NCBI GenBank assembly: GCA_003023695.1
Contig: PXYW01000032.1
Coordinates: 1 to 32,677 of the forward strand
Source of the DNA: Sulfobacillus benefaciens
Lineage (GTDB): Bacteria; Bacillota; Sulfobacillia; Sulfobacillales; Sulfobacillaceae
DNA length: 32,677 nucleotides
Reading direction: 5' to 3'
The position numbers were made by a program, and so were the translations under genes. Positions within the stretch are counted from its first letter, which is position 1. The number at the start of each line of letters is the position of its first letter. The notes beneath the pieces are model-generated. The model made no database searches. It was not told where the DNA came from and saw only the letters and a program-made list of their open reading frames with translations. Shown in pieces: positions 17,845-27,293 of this stretch.

Positions 17845-18606
17845 TTAGCGTAGAGACTGGTGGACAGCGTTCGCAAAATGCAATGGAGCCTCAAAAATCT
17901 GATGTGCTTGCTGTAAGGAAATTTGCCCGTCCTGAACCATGCTGTCGAGCACTTGTCTCTGCCGATCTTTGGCTAAATGATAATGTACCAAAGGATCGTA
18001 AAGAGAGGGGGCCTGAGGAAGACCAGCCAAGAGCGACGCTTCTGGCAGTGTAAGTTGTCGAGGAGGCACACCAAAATATTGGATCGATGCTTGGCCAATC
18101 CCATAGGCATGATCGCCCAAATACACCTCGTTCACATACATGGTAAGCAATTGGGTTTTGGTATAAAGAATGGTCGCCATGACGGACAAAAGGATACCAC
18201 TTACTTTACGCGTGATCGTTTTTGCAGTCGACAAGAGAAGATCTCGAATCAATTGCTGGGTGAGTGTACTTCCGCCTTGAGTAAATTGACCCGTATGGAG
18301 ATCGACCCAAGCGGCTCGGGCCATTCCTTGGAAAGAAATCCCCCAATTGCGGTAAAAACTGCGATCTTCAGTCGCGATGAGGGCACGAATAAAGTTGGGG
18401 GATACCTGATCCAGCGGGGTCCACGGCGCATGGTGCTGCACGTCGATTTCCCGAGCGAGGGTGGGCAGTTGTTGCAAAGCCTGCCAATTGGCGGTATAAA
18501 AAATCCCCAATCCCAGGGTGACGAGACCGAATCCAACCATCAGACCGTGCCACTTTCTCCCGCAGTGTTGTACGGTATGAGAACTTGTTCGCATCATCGG
18601 CATCAT
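17845..18606 (-). CDS. Monofunctional peptidoglycan glycosyltransferase (GT51)
   Basis: Polymerises lipid II into glycan strands at the outer face of the membrane. 253 residues, one N-terminal membrane anchor (MVGFGLVTLGLGIFYTANW) and one GT51 domain. The domain shows ATEDRSFYRNWG with catalytic Glu80, GGSTLTQQLIRDLLLS, MYVNEVYLGDHAYGIGQAS with the second Glu, and LPEASLLAGLPQAPS. There is no transpeptidase domain, so it is a stand-alone transglycosylase, or a class A PBP reduced to its first domain. The start at 18606 follows GGGAGGGA. Confidence 0.92.
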   Translation of the reverse strand: MMPMMRTSSHTVQHCGRKWHGLMVGFGLVTLGLGIFYTANWQALQQLPTLAREIDVQHHAPWTPLDQVSPNFIRALIATEDRSFYRNWGISFQGMARAAWVDLHTGQFTQGGSTLTQQLIRDLLLSTAKTITRKVSGILLSVMATILYTKTQLLTMYVNEVYLGDHAYGIGQASIQYFGVPPRQLTLPEASLLAGLPQAPSLYDPLVHYHLAKDRQRQVLDSMVQDGQISLQQAHQIFEAPLHFANAVHQSLR

Positions 18607-18684
18607 TGTCCCTCCCGTCCTTTAAGGAACCTCTGGTCTTAGCGATTACTGTAATCGTTGATGTTAAAATTGTGATGAGAAATC

Positions 18685-19023
18685 TCATGCTGTGTATTCA
18701 GGCGATCTCCCCGGCGAACCACAGCATCTTCCAACAGCAGAGAAGTCCCAAATGACCATCCACAGTCGGCTTCGACAATGGAGTCCTGCGTTGGGTTGCC
18801 CGTTAGCATCCTGCTTGGCCTGTGGTCGCTGGGTCGTGTGAGGAATCCGCAGCGCCTGGAACACATAGAAATCATAGGCATTATGGACGATCAGGACATG
18901 ACTGGTTTGATGGGCATAGTCTACTTTCGCGTTGTAGATAACCCGTTGATACCCGATCCACTGGAGCAAGATCTGCGCCTGTGCGGGACTCGAATATAGG
19001 CGAAACGGATACCCATTCAGCAT
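18685..19023 (-). pseudogene. Internally deleted TnpB relic
   Basis: The minus-strand ORF from the ATG at 19023 begins MLNGYPFRLYSSPAQAQIL and then VIYNAKV, and jumps directly to the late-middle of TnpB (DYAHQTSHVLIVHNAYDFYV, then FQALRIPHTTQRPQAKQDAN). About 170-180 residues in between are missing while the frame is kept. The tail after MVIWDF is unrelated. The leader and a weak left-end hairpin remain up to about 19180. It is a deletion derivative, not a working nuclease. Confidence 0.75.
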
Positions 19024-19275
19024 GGCGAAATGCTCCTACGAACACACGTTCTATTTCCAGCATACCATACTGCCCATCTTTTTAGGACAGGGGATACAGC
19101 AATCGAAAGAACACCCTTGGCGCCTTATCGGGCGCTCCCGCTTGACCCCCTCCCAGCTTCGCGTGGGAAGAGGAATGCGGGGGCCTTATGTTCAGAAAAA
19201 ATTCAGGTTGGGTGTTGGGATGTGCATTACAATAAAATAGGAGAGTCATTCATAGGGAGGACTGACGGGCATATT

Positions 19276-20643
19276 ATGAAAACACTCCCAAGACATTGGA
19301 CGAAAGTAGGCGTAGCGATTCTGGTCGCCGGAGGATTGTTGAGTGGATGTGGAGTCAAGAGCCCCCCTGCGACCACCGCTTCATCGAAAATTCATGTCGA
19401 AAAGGCTTCCCCAGCACCGCTCGGCCCCTCCCCGAAAAATTGGTCGACAGATCATCGTACCGTAAGCAACCTTGCACAATTTGTTAAACTCTCGGCGGGC
19501 ACTGGCCCATCCTATGTGGTGTCTTTTCCGTATAAATTGGCGAGCGATACGCCGGTTGTCCAGGGCGTGTTGTATCTGACCTCAGGCAACGTGTCGGGAT
19601 CAAGCCATCCCTCCGCTGGCACAGTATGGGCCGTGAATCCACAATCCGGGCAGGTGATATGGCGCAGGACATTGCCCAACACCGCCTTTGCGGAGCCGAT
19701 TATCAGTCATGGTCGTGTCTATGTAGGCGTCGGAAACATTACATTTCCCCGCCCTCCGGGGAGCCCCAACGAGACACGGGGAACCGGAGTTAGCGGCGTA
19801 TGGGTATTTTCTGCGCACTCTGGACGCCCCTTATGGCATTTCACGACGACAGGATCGGACCAACCTCCCGTCACCGTAGCGCGGGGTATCGTTTATTTGG
19901 CCAGCGGCAACCGGATACTCTATGCGTTAAATGCGCGAACTGGGTCTCTGCAATGGTCCCTGGGACTGAATTGTTACGTCAGTCGCTCGGGGCCTCGCGT
20001 GGTGGGTCACATGTTATACGTCGGGGGTGCAAGCCCATCCACGGTGGTAGCCGTCAATCTTCTCACACATCAGGTGGTATGGCGGACCGTATTGCCCGAT
20101 ACTCAAGCTGGCGTTGATGATACGCCGTTAGCATACTCCCACGGGATGCTAATCACCGCAGGGATTGCCGTGCCGCACGACGTGACGCTATCGCCGGCGA
20201 ATCCCCATCATTTAGCCCAGTTATACGGAATTGCCGCGAAAACGGGACAGTTGGTATGGACGGATACCGTGGCCGAAGGCTCCATGCCCAATCTCAAGGC
20301 AAGCGGCACGCCCGTCATCCGTGGAGGCATCGTCTATGCAGGCAATGCAATCAACGGCACGGTGACCGCCGCCTCACTTCGGACAGGTCGGGTGCTGTGG
20401 ACCTTCAATGCGCAGTCACCGGTGAAAAAGCCGCCCGTGGTGTCGACTCATGCGCTCTATTTGGTGAACTTACAGGGAACGCTCTTCAAAATCTCCCGTG
20501 CGGGACACCTGTTGGGCCAACGCAGCGTTGGAGAGGCGACGAATGTACGGGGGCCCGTGCTCATTAACCATACATTGTTCGTGGTGTTAAATACCGCAAG
20601 GCAGGGGTATTTGTGGGCCGAACCGACGCGTCGATTGTCCTAA
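19276..20643 (+). CDS. PQQ-like beta-propeller lipoprotein
   Basis: Secreted lipoprotein of 455 residues. The ATG at 19276 is chosen because it opens a lipoprotein signal peptide: positive start (MKTLPRHWTK), hydrophobic stretch and lipobox LLSGC (Cys near residue 24). A GGAGG lies 15 nt upstream, rather far. The mature part is a Trp-rich propeller with repeats of the type ALNARTGSLQWSL, AVNPQSGQVIWRR, AVNLLTHQVVWRT, GIAAKTGQLVWTD and ASLRTGRVLWTF. Such PQQ/BamB-like repeats serve in scaffolding or, in enzymes, bind PQQ. No quinoprotein catalytic residues were identified, so a binding or structural role at the cell surface is more likely. Confidence 0.87.
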   Translation: MKTLPRHWTKVGVAILVAGGLLSGCGVKSPPATTASSKIHVEKASPAPLGPSPKNWSTDHRTVSNLAQFVKLSAGTGPSYVVSFPYKLASDTPVVQGVLYLTSGNVSGSSHPSAGTVWAVNPQSGQVIWRRTLPNTAFAEPIISHGRVYVGVGNITFPRPPGSPNETRGTGVSGVWVFSAHSGRPLWHFTTTGSDQPPVTVARGIVYLASGNRILYALNARTGSLQWSLGLNCYVSRSGPRVVGHMLYVGGASPSTVVAVNLLTHQVVWRTVLPDTQAGVDDTPLAYSHGMLITAGIAVPHDVTLSPANPHHLAQLYGIAAKTGQLVWTDTVAEGSMPNLKASGTPVIRGGIVYAGNAINGTVTAASLRTGRVLWTFNAQSPVKKPPVVSTHALYLVNLQGTLFKISRAGHLLGQRSVGEATNVRGPVLINHTLFVVLNTARQGYLWAEPTRRLS

Positions 20644-20828
20644 ACTGACAAAGCTGTTGCCAAAATGTTGGATCTCAGGCATGCTATGCAGAGAAACCGA
20701 ACGCAGTCTCTATTGGCATGTCGTAATGGTAATCTAGATGGGCAGAGCAATTCACGAAAGCCAAGCCTTGTCGTGACTAGTAATGACGTTGAGCCATGCG
20801 TGTGCTAAATAGTCAAAGGATGGTCGTC

Positions 20829-20972
20829 ATGGTTCGCACCACATTAACCGCCACATTGCATATTCGTGCCGTTCGCATGGCTTTTCAAGCTTTGACACGG
20901 AATCCGGTAGTCGAATTAATCGCCGTGGCTTTGGTGGGGTTGATCTTGTGGATTGGGCGACGACTCTCTTAG
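20829..20972 (+). CDS. Small single-span membrane protein (47 aa)
   Basis: The ATG at 20829 lies 8 nt after AAAGGA. The peptide has a basic N-terminal half (MVRTTLTATLHIRAVRMAFQ) and one hydrophobic helix near the C-terminus (LIAVALVGLILWIG) followed by RRLS. No family is recognised. Good ribosome site, positive-inside charge pattern and an isolated position support a real gene, but its shortness limits certainty. Confidence 0.5.
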   Translation: MVRTTLTATLHIRAVRMAFQALTRNPVVELIAVALVGLILWIGRRLS

Positions 20973-21572
20973 AGTGGGGGCCGGGATCCAGAGCCCCAAC
21001 GCGGTTCAAATTTTTATCCCAAACTCAAACTGTTAAAAGAATTTTAATATGCCGTGTTCCATAAGTCCGTTGACAATAATCACCTGTTTGCATCGCAAAT
21101 GGCCAGCGAAATGTCGCGCACTCACTGAGGTTTTTTAGCACAGGTCCCAATGGTTGTCGGTACGTCCGAGGAAACCACCAATCAAGCCAATAAACCATCC
21201 TAGATACCATCACAAGTACGGATCGCCAATTGGGCCATGTGGCCCAATCAGAAACGTCGTGTGTTCCAATAGTTGCGCCGTCGTGGACAAAAATATTAGT
21301 CCCGCTATCTTTTTCAAAAACAGTGACCCTAAACGCCCACGCATCGTTATGGATGTACAACAACATCGCTTCTTAAGAGTATTGACATGCCAATCTTATG
21401 GTGTTTTTAGTTTCACTCGGCTTGGCTAACGATATGAAATGTAGGATCCATCGCTGAATTGTTGAGCGAAAACCGATGGGTACACGGATCCTGAAGATCT
21501 TTCGGTGAAAACATTTTTAGGCGACTCGCGTAAGAATCCGAAGATGCCATGACAAGGAGGCGTTCTTGTATC
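20973..21572. other. Stretch without a supported gene upstream of mreB
   Basis: About 600 bp. A 113-codon minus-strand ORF (21025-21366) has no ribosome site and no recognisable motif. The region should contain the mreB promoter. I found no clear structured element. Confidence 0.35.
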
Positions 21573-22601
21573 ATGATTCACCAGTCTACACGGTCCCCCC
21601 AGGAAATGGGCATTGATTTAGGCACAACCAATACAGTGGTGTTTGTTAACGGACAAGGGATAGTGTTGCAAGAACCGTCTGTGGTTGCGCTGGATCAGGA
21701 GACCGGGAAAATCCTTAGTGCCGGCCAGGAAGCCAAACGGATGATGGGACGAACCCCTGACAACATTCGGGTTGTGCGCCCTGTAAAGGGCGGGGCGATT
21801 ACCGATTTTGATCCCGCCCAAGCGATGTTGCAGTATTTCCTTAGAAAAGTGCGAGATGTCCATCGCTTGCGCCATCCTCGCGTGGTTATCGGGATACCAT
21901 CACGGGCTACCGATGTGGAGGTCCAAGCTGTCAAGAATGCGGTCAAATACGGGAGCGCACGGGAATACCTTGTTGTCGAAAACACGATGGCGGCCGCTAT
22001 AGGATCAGGGTTGCCCGTTAACGCACCTGTAGGGAGCATGATTGTGGATATTGGGGGAGGGACCAGTGAGATGGCGGTTATTTCGTTCGAGGGGATTGTT
22101 GCTTCGCAATCCATTCGGGTCGCGGGCGATGAGATGAATGACGCCATTATCAATCATATTAAAAAAACTTATCGGATGATGATTGGGGAATCCACTGCAG
22201 AGGAAATCAAGCGAACCATTGGATCCGCTGATCCTCCCGATCACGAGGAGACAGTGGATGTGCGGGGCTGTGACGCCATCACAGGGTTACCCAAGATATC
22301 CACCGTACGTTCCACAGAAATTCATCGCGCCTTATGGAAAAGCGTGCATGCCATAGTGGACTCCATTCAGACGACATTGGAAAAATCCCCCCCGGAATTA
22401 GTCGCCGACATTATGGATCGTGGCATTGTGCTCACGGGAGGCGGTTCCTTGTTGCGTCATTTTGATCGCGTGGTGAGTGGGGAAATCGGGATGCCTGTCC
22501 AGTACACGGAGGACCCTTTGCTTACGGTTGCCCGGGGAACCAGTGCGGTGTTGGCCCATCACCATTATTTAAATGCACTCCGGGTCCATCATCATTTCTG
22601 A
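21573..22601 (+). CDS. mreB: Rod-shape-determining protein MreB/Mbl
   Basis: Actin-like ATPase that forms membrane-associated filaments guiding lateral wall synthesis. 342 residues from the ATG at 21573, behind AAGGAGG. Actin-fold motifs are all present: phosphate 1 GIDLGTTNTVVFV, the MreB stretch RVVRPVKGGAITDFD, ENTMAAAIGSGLPV, phosphate 2 VDIGGGTSEMAVIS, the RVAGDEMNDAIINHIKK helix, and adenosine-binding LTGGGSLL. No mreC or mreD follows, which is typical of the extra Mbl/MreBH paralogues of Firmicutes, so Mbl is as likely as MreB. Confidence 0.92.
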   Translation: MIHQSTRSPQEMGIDLGTTNTVVFVNGQGIVLQEPSVVALDQETGKILSAGQEAKRMMGRTPDNIRVVRPVKGGAITDFDPAQAMLQYFLRKVRDVHRLRHPRVVIGIPSRATDVEVQAVKNAVKYGSAREYLVVENTMAAAIGSGLPVNAPVGSMIVDIGGGTSEMAVISFEGIVASQSIRVAGDEMNDAIINHIKKTYRMMIGESTAEEIKRTIGSADPPDHEETVDVRGCDAITGLPKISTVRSTEIHRALWKSVHAIVDSIQTTLEKSPPELVADIMDRGIVLTGGGSLLRHFDRVVSGEIGMPVQYTEDPLLTVARGTSAVLAHHHYLNALRVHHHF

Positions 22602-22615
22602 AAGAAATCCCTCAG

Positions 22616-22638
22616 GCAGACTGATCGCACAAGTCTGC
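22616..22638 (+). terminator. Hairpin after mreB, possible terminator
   Basis: GCAGACT (22616-22622) and AGTCTGC (22632-22638) form a perfect 7-bp stem with a 9-nt loop, starting 15 nt after the mreB stop. No U-run follows, so intrinsic termination is uncertain. Confidence 0.35.
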
Positions 22639-23068
22639 TTCGACAGCGGCCCTGGGGTTGGGATGGTCATTTTTCCTCAGGATACCGCGTGTCCTGCTGG
22701 CAACGGCGTTATGGGATCCTGCGGCGATGGGTGAGATTCATAGGCGCCGTTCCGGTCGGGAATTGCCCCCATCGTAGAACCCGCCGTCCCGCCGAAAGGA
22801 TGCTTCCGCCGAATCCCTAGAACCTGGGGCCATTCTCAGGAATTTCCCGGGGCAGACCGCGCTAGGACGCCCCAGATGGGCGCCAAACCCAAGCATTAAA
22901 CAATGCCTGGTCTGGTGCAAACGTGGCAGTCCACGCCATCTTCTCCCGCATCGCTAATCTTATCCGCATTCGTGCGCTCCGCCCATTTCGGCGGAGTTCT
23001 TCTTGCACGGATTGTGGAAGATTCGCGGGTTCTTTCGATGAACCGACCACTTTCACATTTTCAGAGCG
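22639..23068. other. Untranslated stretch upstream of kdp
   Basis: About 430 bp without a supported gene. It is G+C-rich with several short inverted segments. I looked for the c-di-AMP (ydaO) riboswitch often linked to potassium uptake in Firmicutes; only a short CCGAATCC-like match is visible at about 22809 and the rest of the motif is absent. The position upstream of the start site also argues against a leader riboswitch. Confidence 0.35.
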
Positions 23069-23136
23069 TTTACGAATTTTTTACGGCCTCTTTACGATCT
23101 TTTTACTGTATTTGGATCCTTGAAGGATTCTATACT
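23069..23136 (+). promoter_or_regulatory. kdp promoter with four 11-bp-spaced TTTAC repeats
   Basis: TTTACG occurs at 23069, 23080 and 23091 and TTTACT at 23102, exactly 11 bp apart. A -10-like TATACT lies at 23131-23136, and the position of the -35 box (about 23108, GTATTT) is poor. Direct repeats of one helical turn abutting a weak -35 are the known pattern for activation by OmpR/PhoB-family response regulators. KdpE belongs to this family; PhoP is the other candidate. Confidence 0.7.
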
Positions 23137-23172
23137 AAGGCCGACAGAATTCGGGGAGGGAGGCGAATCCAC

Positions 23173-23256
23173 ATGCCACGCATAGAACTCGTTGGCCTGA
23201 CACTGTTGGCGTTTGCCCTTCTTGCCTGGATCGTCAATTTTTTCAATCGCCATTGA
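23173..23256 (+). CDS. 27-residue membrane peptide upstream of kdpF
   Basis: The peptide reads MPRIELVGLTLLAFALLAWI and ends VNFFNRH, a single hydrophobic helix. It is the first ORF after the kdp promoter. GGGAGGGAGGCG precedes it. It is the same length as KdpF (third ORF below) and may be a KdpF-like accessory or a leader peptide. No family is recognised. Confidence 0.55.
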   Translation: MPRIELVGLTLLAFALLAWIVNFFNRH

Positions 23257-23314
23257 CTACGGGAGACTAGAAACATCCCCGGCCCGGATCATTCACAACA
23301 GGAGGGGAAAGCAG

Positions 23315-23398
23315 ATGTTGACAGTCGGTCTGGGATTGCTGATGGTGGCCTTGTTTCTGGGAACCATTGGGTTATTGCAAGTCTTGCGCACACTTTAG
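23315..23398 (+). CDS. Second 27-residue membrane peptide of the kdp leader
   Basis: One hydrophobic helix (MLTVGLGLLMVALFLGTIGL, ending LQVLRTL). A strong ribosome site AGGAGGGG lies just before the ATG. It has exactly the length of its two neighbours, but its sequence is not clearly repeated from them. Probably translated; role unknown, possibly a small pump subunit like KdpF. Confidence 0.6.
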   Translation: MLTVGLGLLMVALFLGTIGLLQVLRTL

Positions 23399-23419
23399 CA
23401 AGGGGGCGCGTCGCGAACT

Positions 23420-23503
23420 ATGGGAAACTGGGCATTATTGGGATTGTCGATCGCCGTGATGGGATATCTTCTTTATGTGATCGTCCATCCGGAAAAGTTT
23501 TAA
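23420..23503 (+). CDS. kdpF: KdpF, small subunit of the potassium-transporting ATPase
   Basis: 27 residues forming one membrane helix (GLSIAVMGYLLYVIV) and ending HPEKF, which matches the KdpF pattern (YLLYVLLRPERF-type ends). KdpF stabilises the KdpABC complex in the membrane. It ends 21 nt before the kdpA start, the usual order kdpFABC. Confidence 0.82.
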   Translation: MGNWALLGLSIAVMGYLLYVIVHPEKF

Positions 23504-23524
23504 CGGTAAAGGAGGATTCATCCG

Positions 23525-25222
23525 GTGACTGTCAGTACCGTCGCCACGTGGGTAGTCGTCATCGGCGGCTTGCTGCTGTTGTGTAAGCCCGTGGGCATTT
23601 ATCTGTATCGCGTCTTTACGTTTCAACCAACACTGTTGGACCGCCCGATGAAGCCACTGGAAAATGGCATCTTCCGTGTCCTTCATGTCACGCGGGACAG
23701 CAATATGAGTGCTGTGGAATATGGCGTGGCGTTTGTGCTCACCAACCTGGTCTGGGGGATCATGGCCTATACCCTGTTGCGGATTCAGGGGATTTTGCCG
23801 TTCAATCCCGAGCACTTTGGCAATCTCAATGCCGGGTTGTCGTTTAACACGGCGGCCAGTTTTGTGACCAACACCAATTGGCAAGCCTATAGCGGGGAAA
23901 ACACCATGTCGTATTTCTCCCAGTTTGCGGTCTTGCAGTTTTTACAATTCGTGACTCCGGCAAGCGGCGCAGCCGCCGGATTGGCCTTTGTCCGCGGACT
24001 CTCCGGACGCCAGTTGGGCAACTTTTTCGTCGACTTGACTCTGGTGTTAACCCGTGTCTTGTTACCGTTGGCTGTGCTGTTCGGTTTAGCTTTTGTCGCG
24101 TTAGGAGTCCCGGATACGTTAGCCCCCTATTTGCATGTGCATACCCTGGCGGGACAGTCCCAGGTCATCCCCCGTGGCCCCATCGCGGGTTGGGAAGCCA
24201 TTGAGCATTTGGGCCAAAACGGCGGAGGATTCACCGGAGCCAATAGCGCGAATCCCTTAGAAAACCCATCGGCCCTGACTAACATCCTGCAAAGTCTCGC
24301 CATGGGATTGGTCCCCGTCGCGTTTTTTTACATGTTCGGCCTTTTTACCGGCAAAAAGCGCTTGGCGTGGACCCTGATTGCGGTCGCCGGCACCTTGTTT
24401 CTAACGATGTTGGCTATGATCTATTTCCCAGAATCCGCGGGCAATCCCATTGTGAACGCGTTAGGACTTTCCGGACACGCCAATATGGTTGGCAAAGAAC
24501 TGCGCTTTGGCATGGGCGGCACCTCCATCTTCGAGACGAGCACTATGGCGTTTACCACCGGTTCGGTGGCCAGTGCCCAGGACAGTTTCTTGCCGATTTC
24601 GAGCCTGGCCTTTTTCCTCGGGATGTTTCTCAACATGGTGTTCGGCGGCAAAGGTGTCGGCCTCTTAAACATGCTGATGTTTGTGATTTTAACGATTTTC
24701 TTGATGGGTCTGATGGTCGGGAGGACCCCAGAGTTCTTGGGGAAAAAAATCGAGGCCAAGGAAGTATCATTGACCTCCGTAGCCTTTTTACTGCACCCGC
24801 TGTTGATCTTGGTGGGTTCCGCCCTCGCGGTGGCGACCCCAGCAGGATTGGCCGGCGTATTTAATCCCGGCCCGCATGGACTCAGCGAAATTCTCTATGG
24901 ATTCACATCGGGCGCCGCGAATAACGGATCAGCAATGGGAGGACTGGGAGCTTCCCTGCCGTTTTACGAACTGGCGATAGGGATCGTGATGATTATTGGG
25001 CGGTACGCGTCGGTGGTGGCCATGTTACTGGTGGGCGAGTCCCTGCTGCACAAGAAGGCGGTGCCGCAAACGTCCGGCACGATGCGCACCGACACGCCAC
25101 TGTTCTGGGGTGTCCTTTTGGGCTCCATTGTCATTTTAAACGCCTTGACATTCTTCCCCGTCATGGCTCTGGGACCTCTCGCAGAGCATTATCTGCTGGT
25201 GGCCCACCATGTCTTCGGGTAA
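23525..25222 (+). CDS. kdpA: Potassium-transporting ATPase subunit KdpA
   Basis: Channel-like, K+-selective membrane subunit of the high-affinity Kdp pump. 565 residues from the GTG at 23525, with AAAGGAGG 9 nt upstream. It has about ten helices and the four pore-loop regions typical of the SKT superfamily: SFNTAASFVTNTNWQAYSGE, QNGGGFTGANSANPLENPSA, GMGGTSIFETSTMAFTTGSV and YGFTSGAANNGSAMGGLGAS. Full length and intact. Confidence 0.97.
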   Translation: MTVSTVATWVVVIGGLLLLCKPVGIYLYRVFTFQPTLLDRPMKPLENGIFRVLHVTRDSNMSAVEYGVAFVLTNLVWGIMAYTLLRIQGILPFNPEHFGNLNAGLSFNTAASFVTNTNWQAYSGENTMSYFSQFAVLQFLQFVTPASGAAAGLAFVRGLSGRQLGNFFVDLTLVLTRVLLPLAVLFGLAFVALGVPDTLAPYLHVHTLAGQSQVIPRGPIAGWEAIEHLGQNGGGFTGANSANPLENPSALTNILQSLAMGLVPVAFFYMFGLFTGKKRLAWTLIAVAGTLFLTMLAMIYFPESAGNPIVNALGLSGHANMVGKELRFGMGGTSIFETSTMAFTTGSVASAQDSFLPISSLAFFLGMFLNMVFGGKGVGLLNMLMFVILTIFLMGLMVGRTPEFLGKKIEAKEVSLTSVAFLLHPLLILVGSALAVATPAGLAGVFNPGPHGLSEILYGFTSGAANNGSAMGGLGASLPFYELAIGIVMIIGRYASVVAMLLVGESLLHKKAVPQTSGTMRTDTPLFWGVLLGSIVILNALTFFPVMALGPLAEHYLLVAHHVFG

Positions 25223-25252
25223 CGAGAGGAAACGATGAGGAGGGATTCAGCC

Positions 25253-27277
25253 ATGGCCTCCGCGGCCAGTAAACGACCCTGGTCAGACACCAGTTCTCGC
25301 CTCAAAGAATTGGTGAGGGACACCTTTGTCAAATTAGATCCACGGACCATGCTGCACAACCCAGTAATGTTTGTGGTCGAAGTCGGGACTGTCGTCACCT
25401 TGTGGCTCACTCTCAGTGCCCACCGCAGTGCGTCCCGCGACTATGACGCCTTGGTCACCATCATCTTGTTTATGACCGTAGTGTTTGCAAACTTTGCCGA
25501 AGCCTATGCGGAATCTCGCGGGCGGGCTCAAGCCGAGTTCCTCCGTCGCAGTCGGGCGAGCGCCCGCGCACGACTTCTTAAATCTGACGGTTCCTGGGAC
25601 TGGGTGGATGGATCCGCATTGCGGCACGGGATGCGGATTCGCATCGAAGCCGGTGATACGGTTGCGGGCGATGGAGTGGTTTTGGAAGGTGTCGGGGCCA
25701 TGGATGAATCCGCGATTACCGGAGAGTCCGCGTCGGTGATTAAGGCACCGGGGGACAGCGTGACGGGAGGAACTGTGCTCTTGTCGGACTCCCTGCTGGT
25801 TGAGATTACCACGGATCCGGGAAACACTTTTCTCGATCGGATGATTGCTTTGGTCGAAGGGGCGGCGCGGCAAAAAACTCCAAACGAGATCGCCCTATCC
25901 GCGTTACTCGGCGTCTTGACACTTATTTTCCTGCTGGTTGTGGTGACATTGGGACCCATCGCACGCTATTATGGCCCGCATGCCGTGGACACAGCCACCC
26001 TGGTGGCGCTGTTGGTCTGCCTCATTCCCACCACGATTGGCGCTTTGTTGTCAGCCATCGGCATAGCGGGAATGAACCGGGTAGCCAAAATTAACGTGGT
26101 AGCCAAAAGCGGGCGGGCCGTGGAGGCGTCGGGCGATATCGACACCTTGATTTTAGATAAGACTGGGACCATTACCATTGGCAATCGCATGGCAACGGAA
26201 TTTATGCCGGTGCCGGGGGTCACGGTGGAAGCCTTGGCTGAAGCCTCCTGGATAGCGTCCTTGGCTGACACCACGCCGGAAGGGAGATCCGTGGTGGAAT
26301 TAGCCGAGTCGGTACTCCATTGGTCTGGTCGGCCGGCTCCCGCAGGGGAACCGGTACCCTTTTCGGCTCAAACCCGCATGAGCGGCATCGACTTAGACGA
26401 TGGACGACATATTCGCAAGGGAGCGGTCAGTGCTATCGTGCAACTCGTGGAGTCGCCGCCGGCGGATCTCGAGATCGCGGCGGAACGGGTGGCTCGGGAC
26501 GGCGGGACACCACTGGCAGTGGCGGTAGATAATCAGGCGTTAGGCATTATCCGCCTGAAGGATATTGTTAAAACCGGCCTAAAAGAGCGATTTGCCGAAT
26601 TTCGCGCCATGGGCATTCGCACGGTCATGGCGACGGGCGATAACCGGATTACCGCCCAAGTCATTGCGGCCGAAGCCGGGGTCGACGATGTCCTCGCGGA
26701 GGTGAATCCCGAAGGCAAACTCGCCCTGATCCAACAAGAACAAGCCGCCGGCAAGCTTGTGGCGATGACCGGCGATGGAACCAACGATGCTCCGGCGCTG
26801 GCCCAAGCCGACGTGGGGCTCGCGATGAATATCGGCACGATGGCAGCGAAGGAAGCGGGCAATATGGTCGACTTGGATTCCAATCCGACCAAGCTGCTGG
26901 ATGTCATCGAGGTTGGCAAACAGCTGTTAATTACGCGGGGGGCTTTGACCACATTTTCCATCGCCAATGACGTCGCCAAATACTTCGCCATTGTCCCCGC
27001 CATGTTTTCGGCCGTTCCCATTTTGCATGGACTGTCGGCGCTCAATATCATGGGGTTAAAGACACCCCACGGCGCGATTTTGTCCGCCCTGATCTTTAAT
27101 GCCCTGATTATTCCGGCCCTCATTCCGTTTGCGGTCAAAGGCGTACGGTATCGACCGCAATCGGCCGATCGGCTGCTGTTCCGCAATATCATCAATTGGG
27201 GAGTGGTCGGGGTGATTGTGCCATTTATCGGGATTTGGGGGATTGATCGCGTGCTGGGATTGTTTGGACTCGCGTAG
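25253..27277 (+). CDS. kdpB: Potassium-transporting ATPase subunit KdpB
   Basis: Catalytic P-type ATPase subunit, 674 residues. The ATG at 25253 is preferred to the one at 25235 because GAGGAGGG lies between them at the right distance. It has the actuator motif TGES (about residue 155), phosphorylation site D302KTGT, the nucleotide-binding domain, and the hinge [16 protein letters not shown] near residue 506. It hydrolyses ATP to drive K+ uptake through KdpA. 30 nt separate it from kdpA and 16 nt from kdpC. Confidence 0.97.
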   Translation: MASAASKRPWSDTSSRLKELVRDTFVKLDPRTMLHNPVMFVVEVGTVVTLWLTLSAHRSASRDYDALVTIILFMTVVFANFAEAYAESRGRAQAEFLRRSRASARARLLKSDGSWDWVDGSALRHGMRIRIEAGDTVAGDGVVLEGVGAMDESAITGESASVIKAPGDSVTGGTVLLSDSLLVEITTDPGNTFLDRMIALVEGAARQKTPNEIALSALLGVLTLIFLLVVVTLGPIARYYGPHAVDTATLVALLVCLIPTTIGALLSAIGIAGMNRVAKINVVAKSGRAVEASGDIDTLILDKTGTITIGNRMATEFMPVPGVTVEALAEASWIASLADTTPEGRSVVELAESVLHWSGRPAPAGEPVPFSAQTRMSGIDLDDGRHIRKGAVSAIVQLVESPPADLEIAAERVARDGGTPLAVAVDNQALGIIRLKDIVKTGLKERFAEFRAMGIRTVMATGDNRITAQVIAAEAGVDDVLAEVNPEGKLALIQQEQAAGKLVAMTGDGTNDAPALAQADVGLAMNIGTMAAKEAGNMVDLDSNPTKLLDVIEVGKQLLITRGALTTFSIANDVAKYFAIVPAMFSAVPILHGLSALNIMGLKTPHGAILSALIFNALIIPALIPFAVKGVRYRPQSADRLLFRNIINWGVVGVIVPFIGIWGIDRVLGLFGLA

Positions 27278-27293
27278 CGAAGGAGGAACCTAC

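Noticed and set aside
21025..21366. 113-codon minus-strand ORF upstream of mreB.
   Set aside because: No ribosome site, no motif, odd composition; kept only as unsupported sequence.
22639..22900. c-di-AMP (ydaO-type) riboswitch for kdp.
   Set aside because: Only a short CCGAATCC-like match; the other conserved blocks are absent, and the likely start site is downstream at about 23140.
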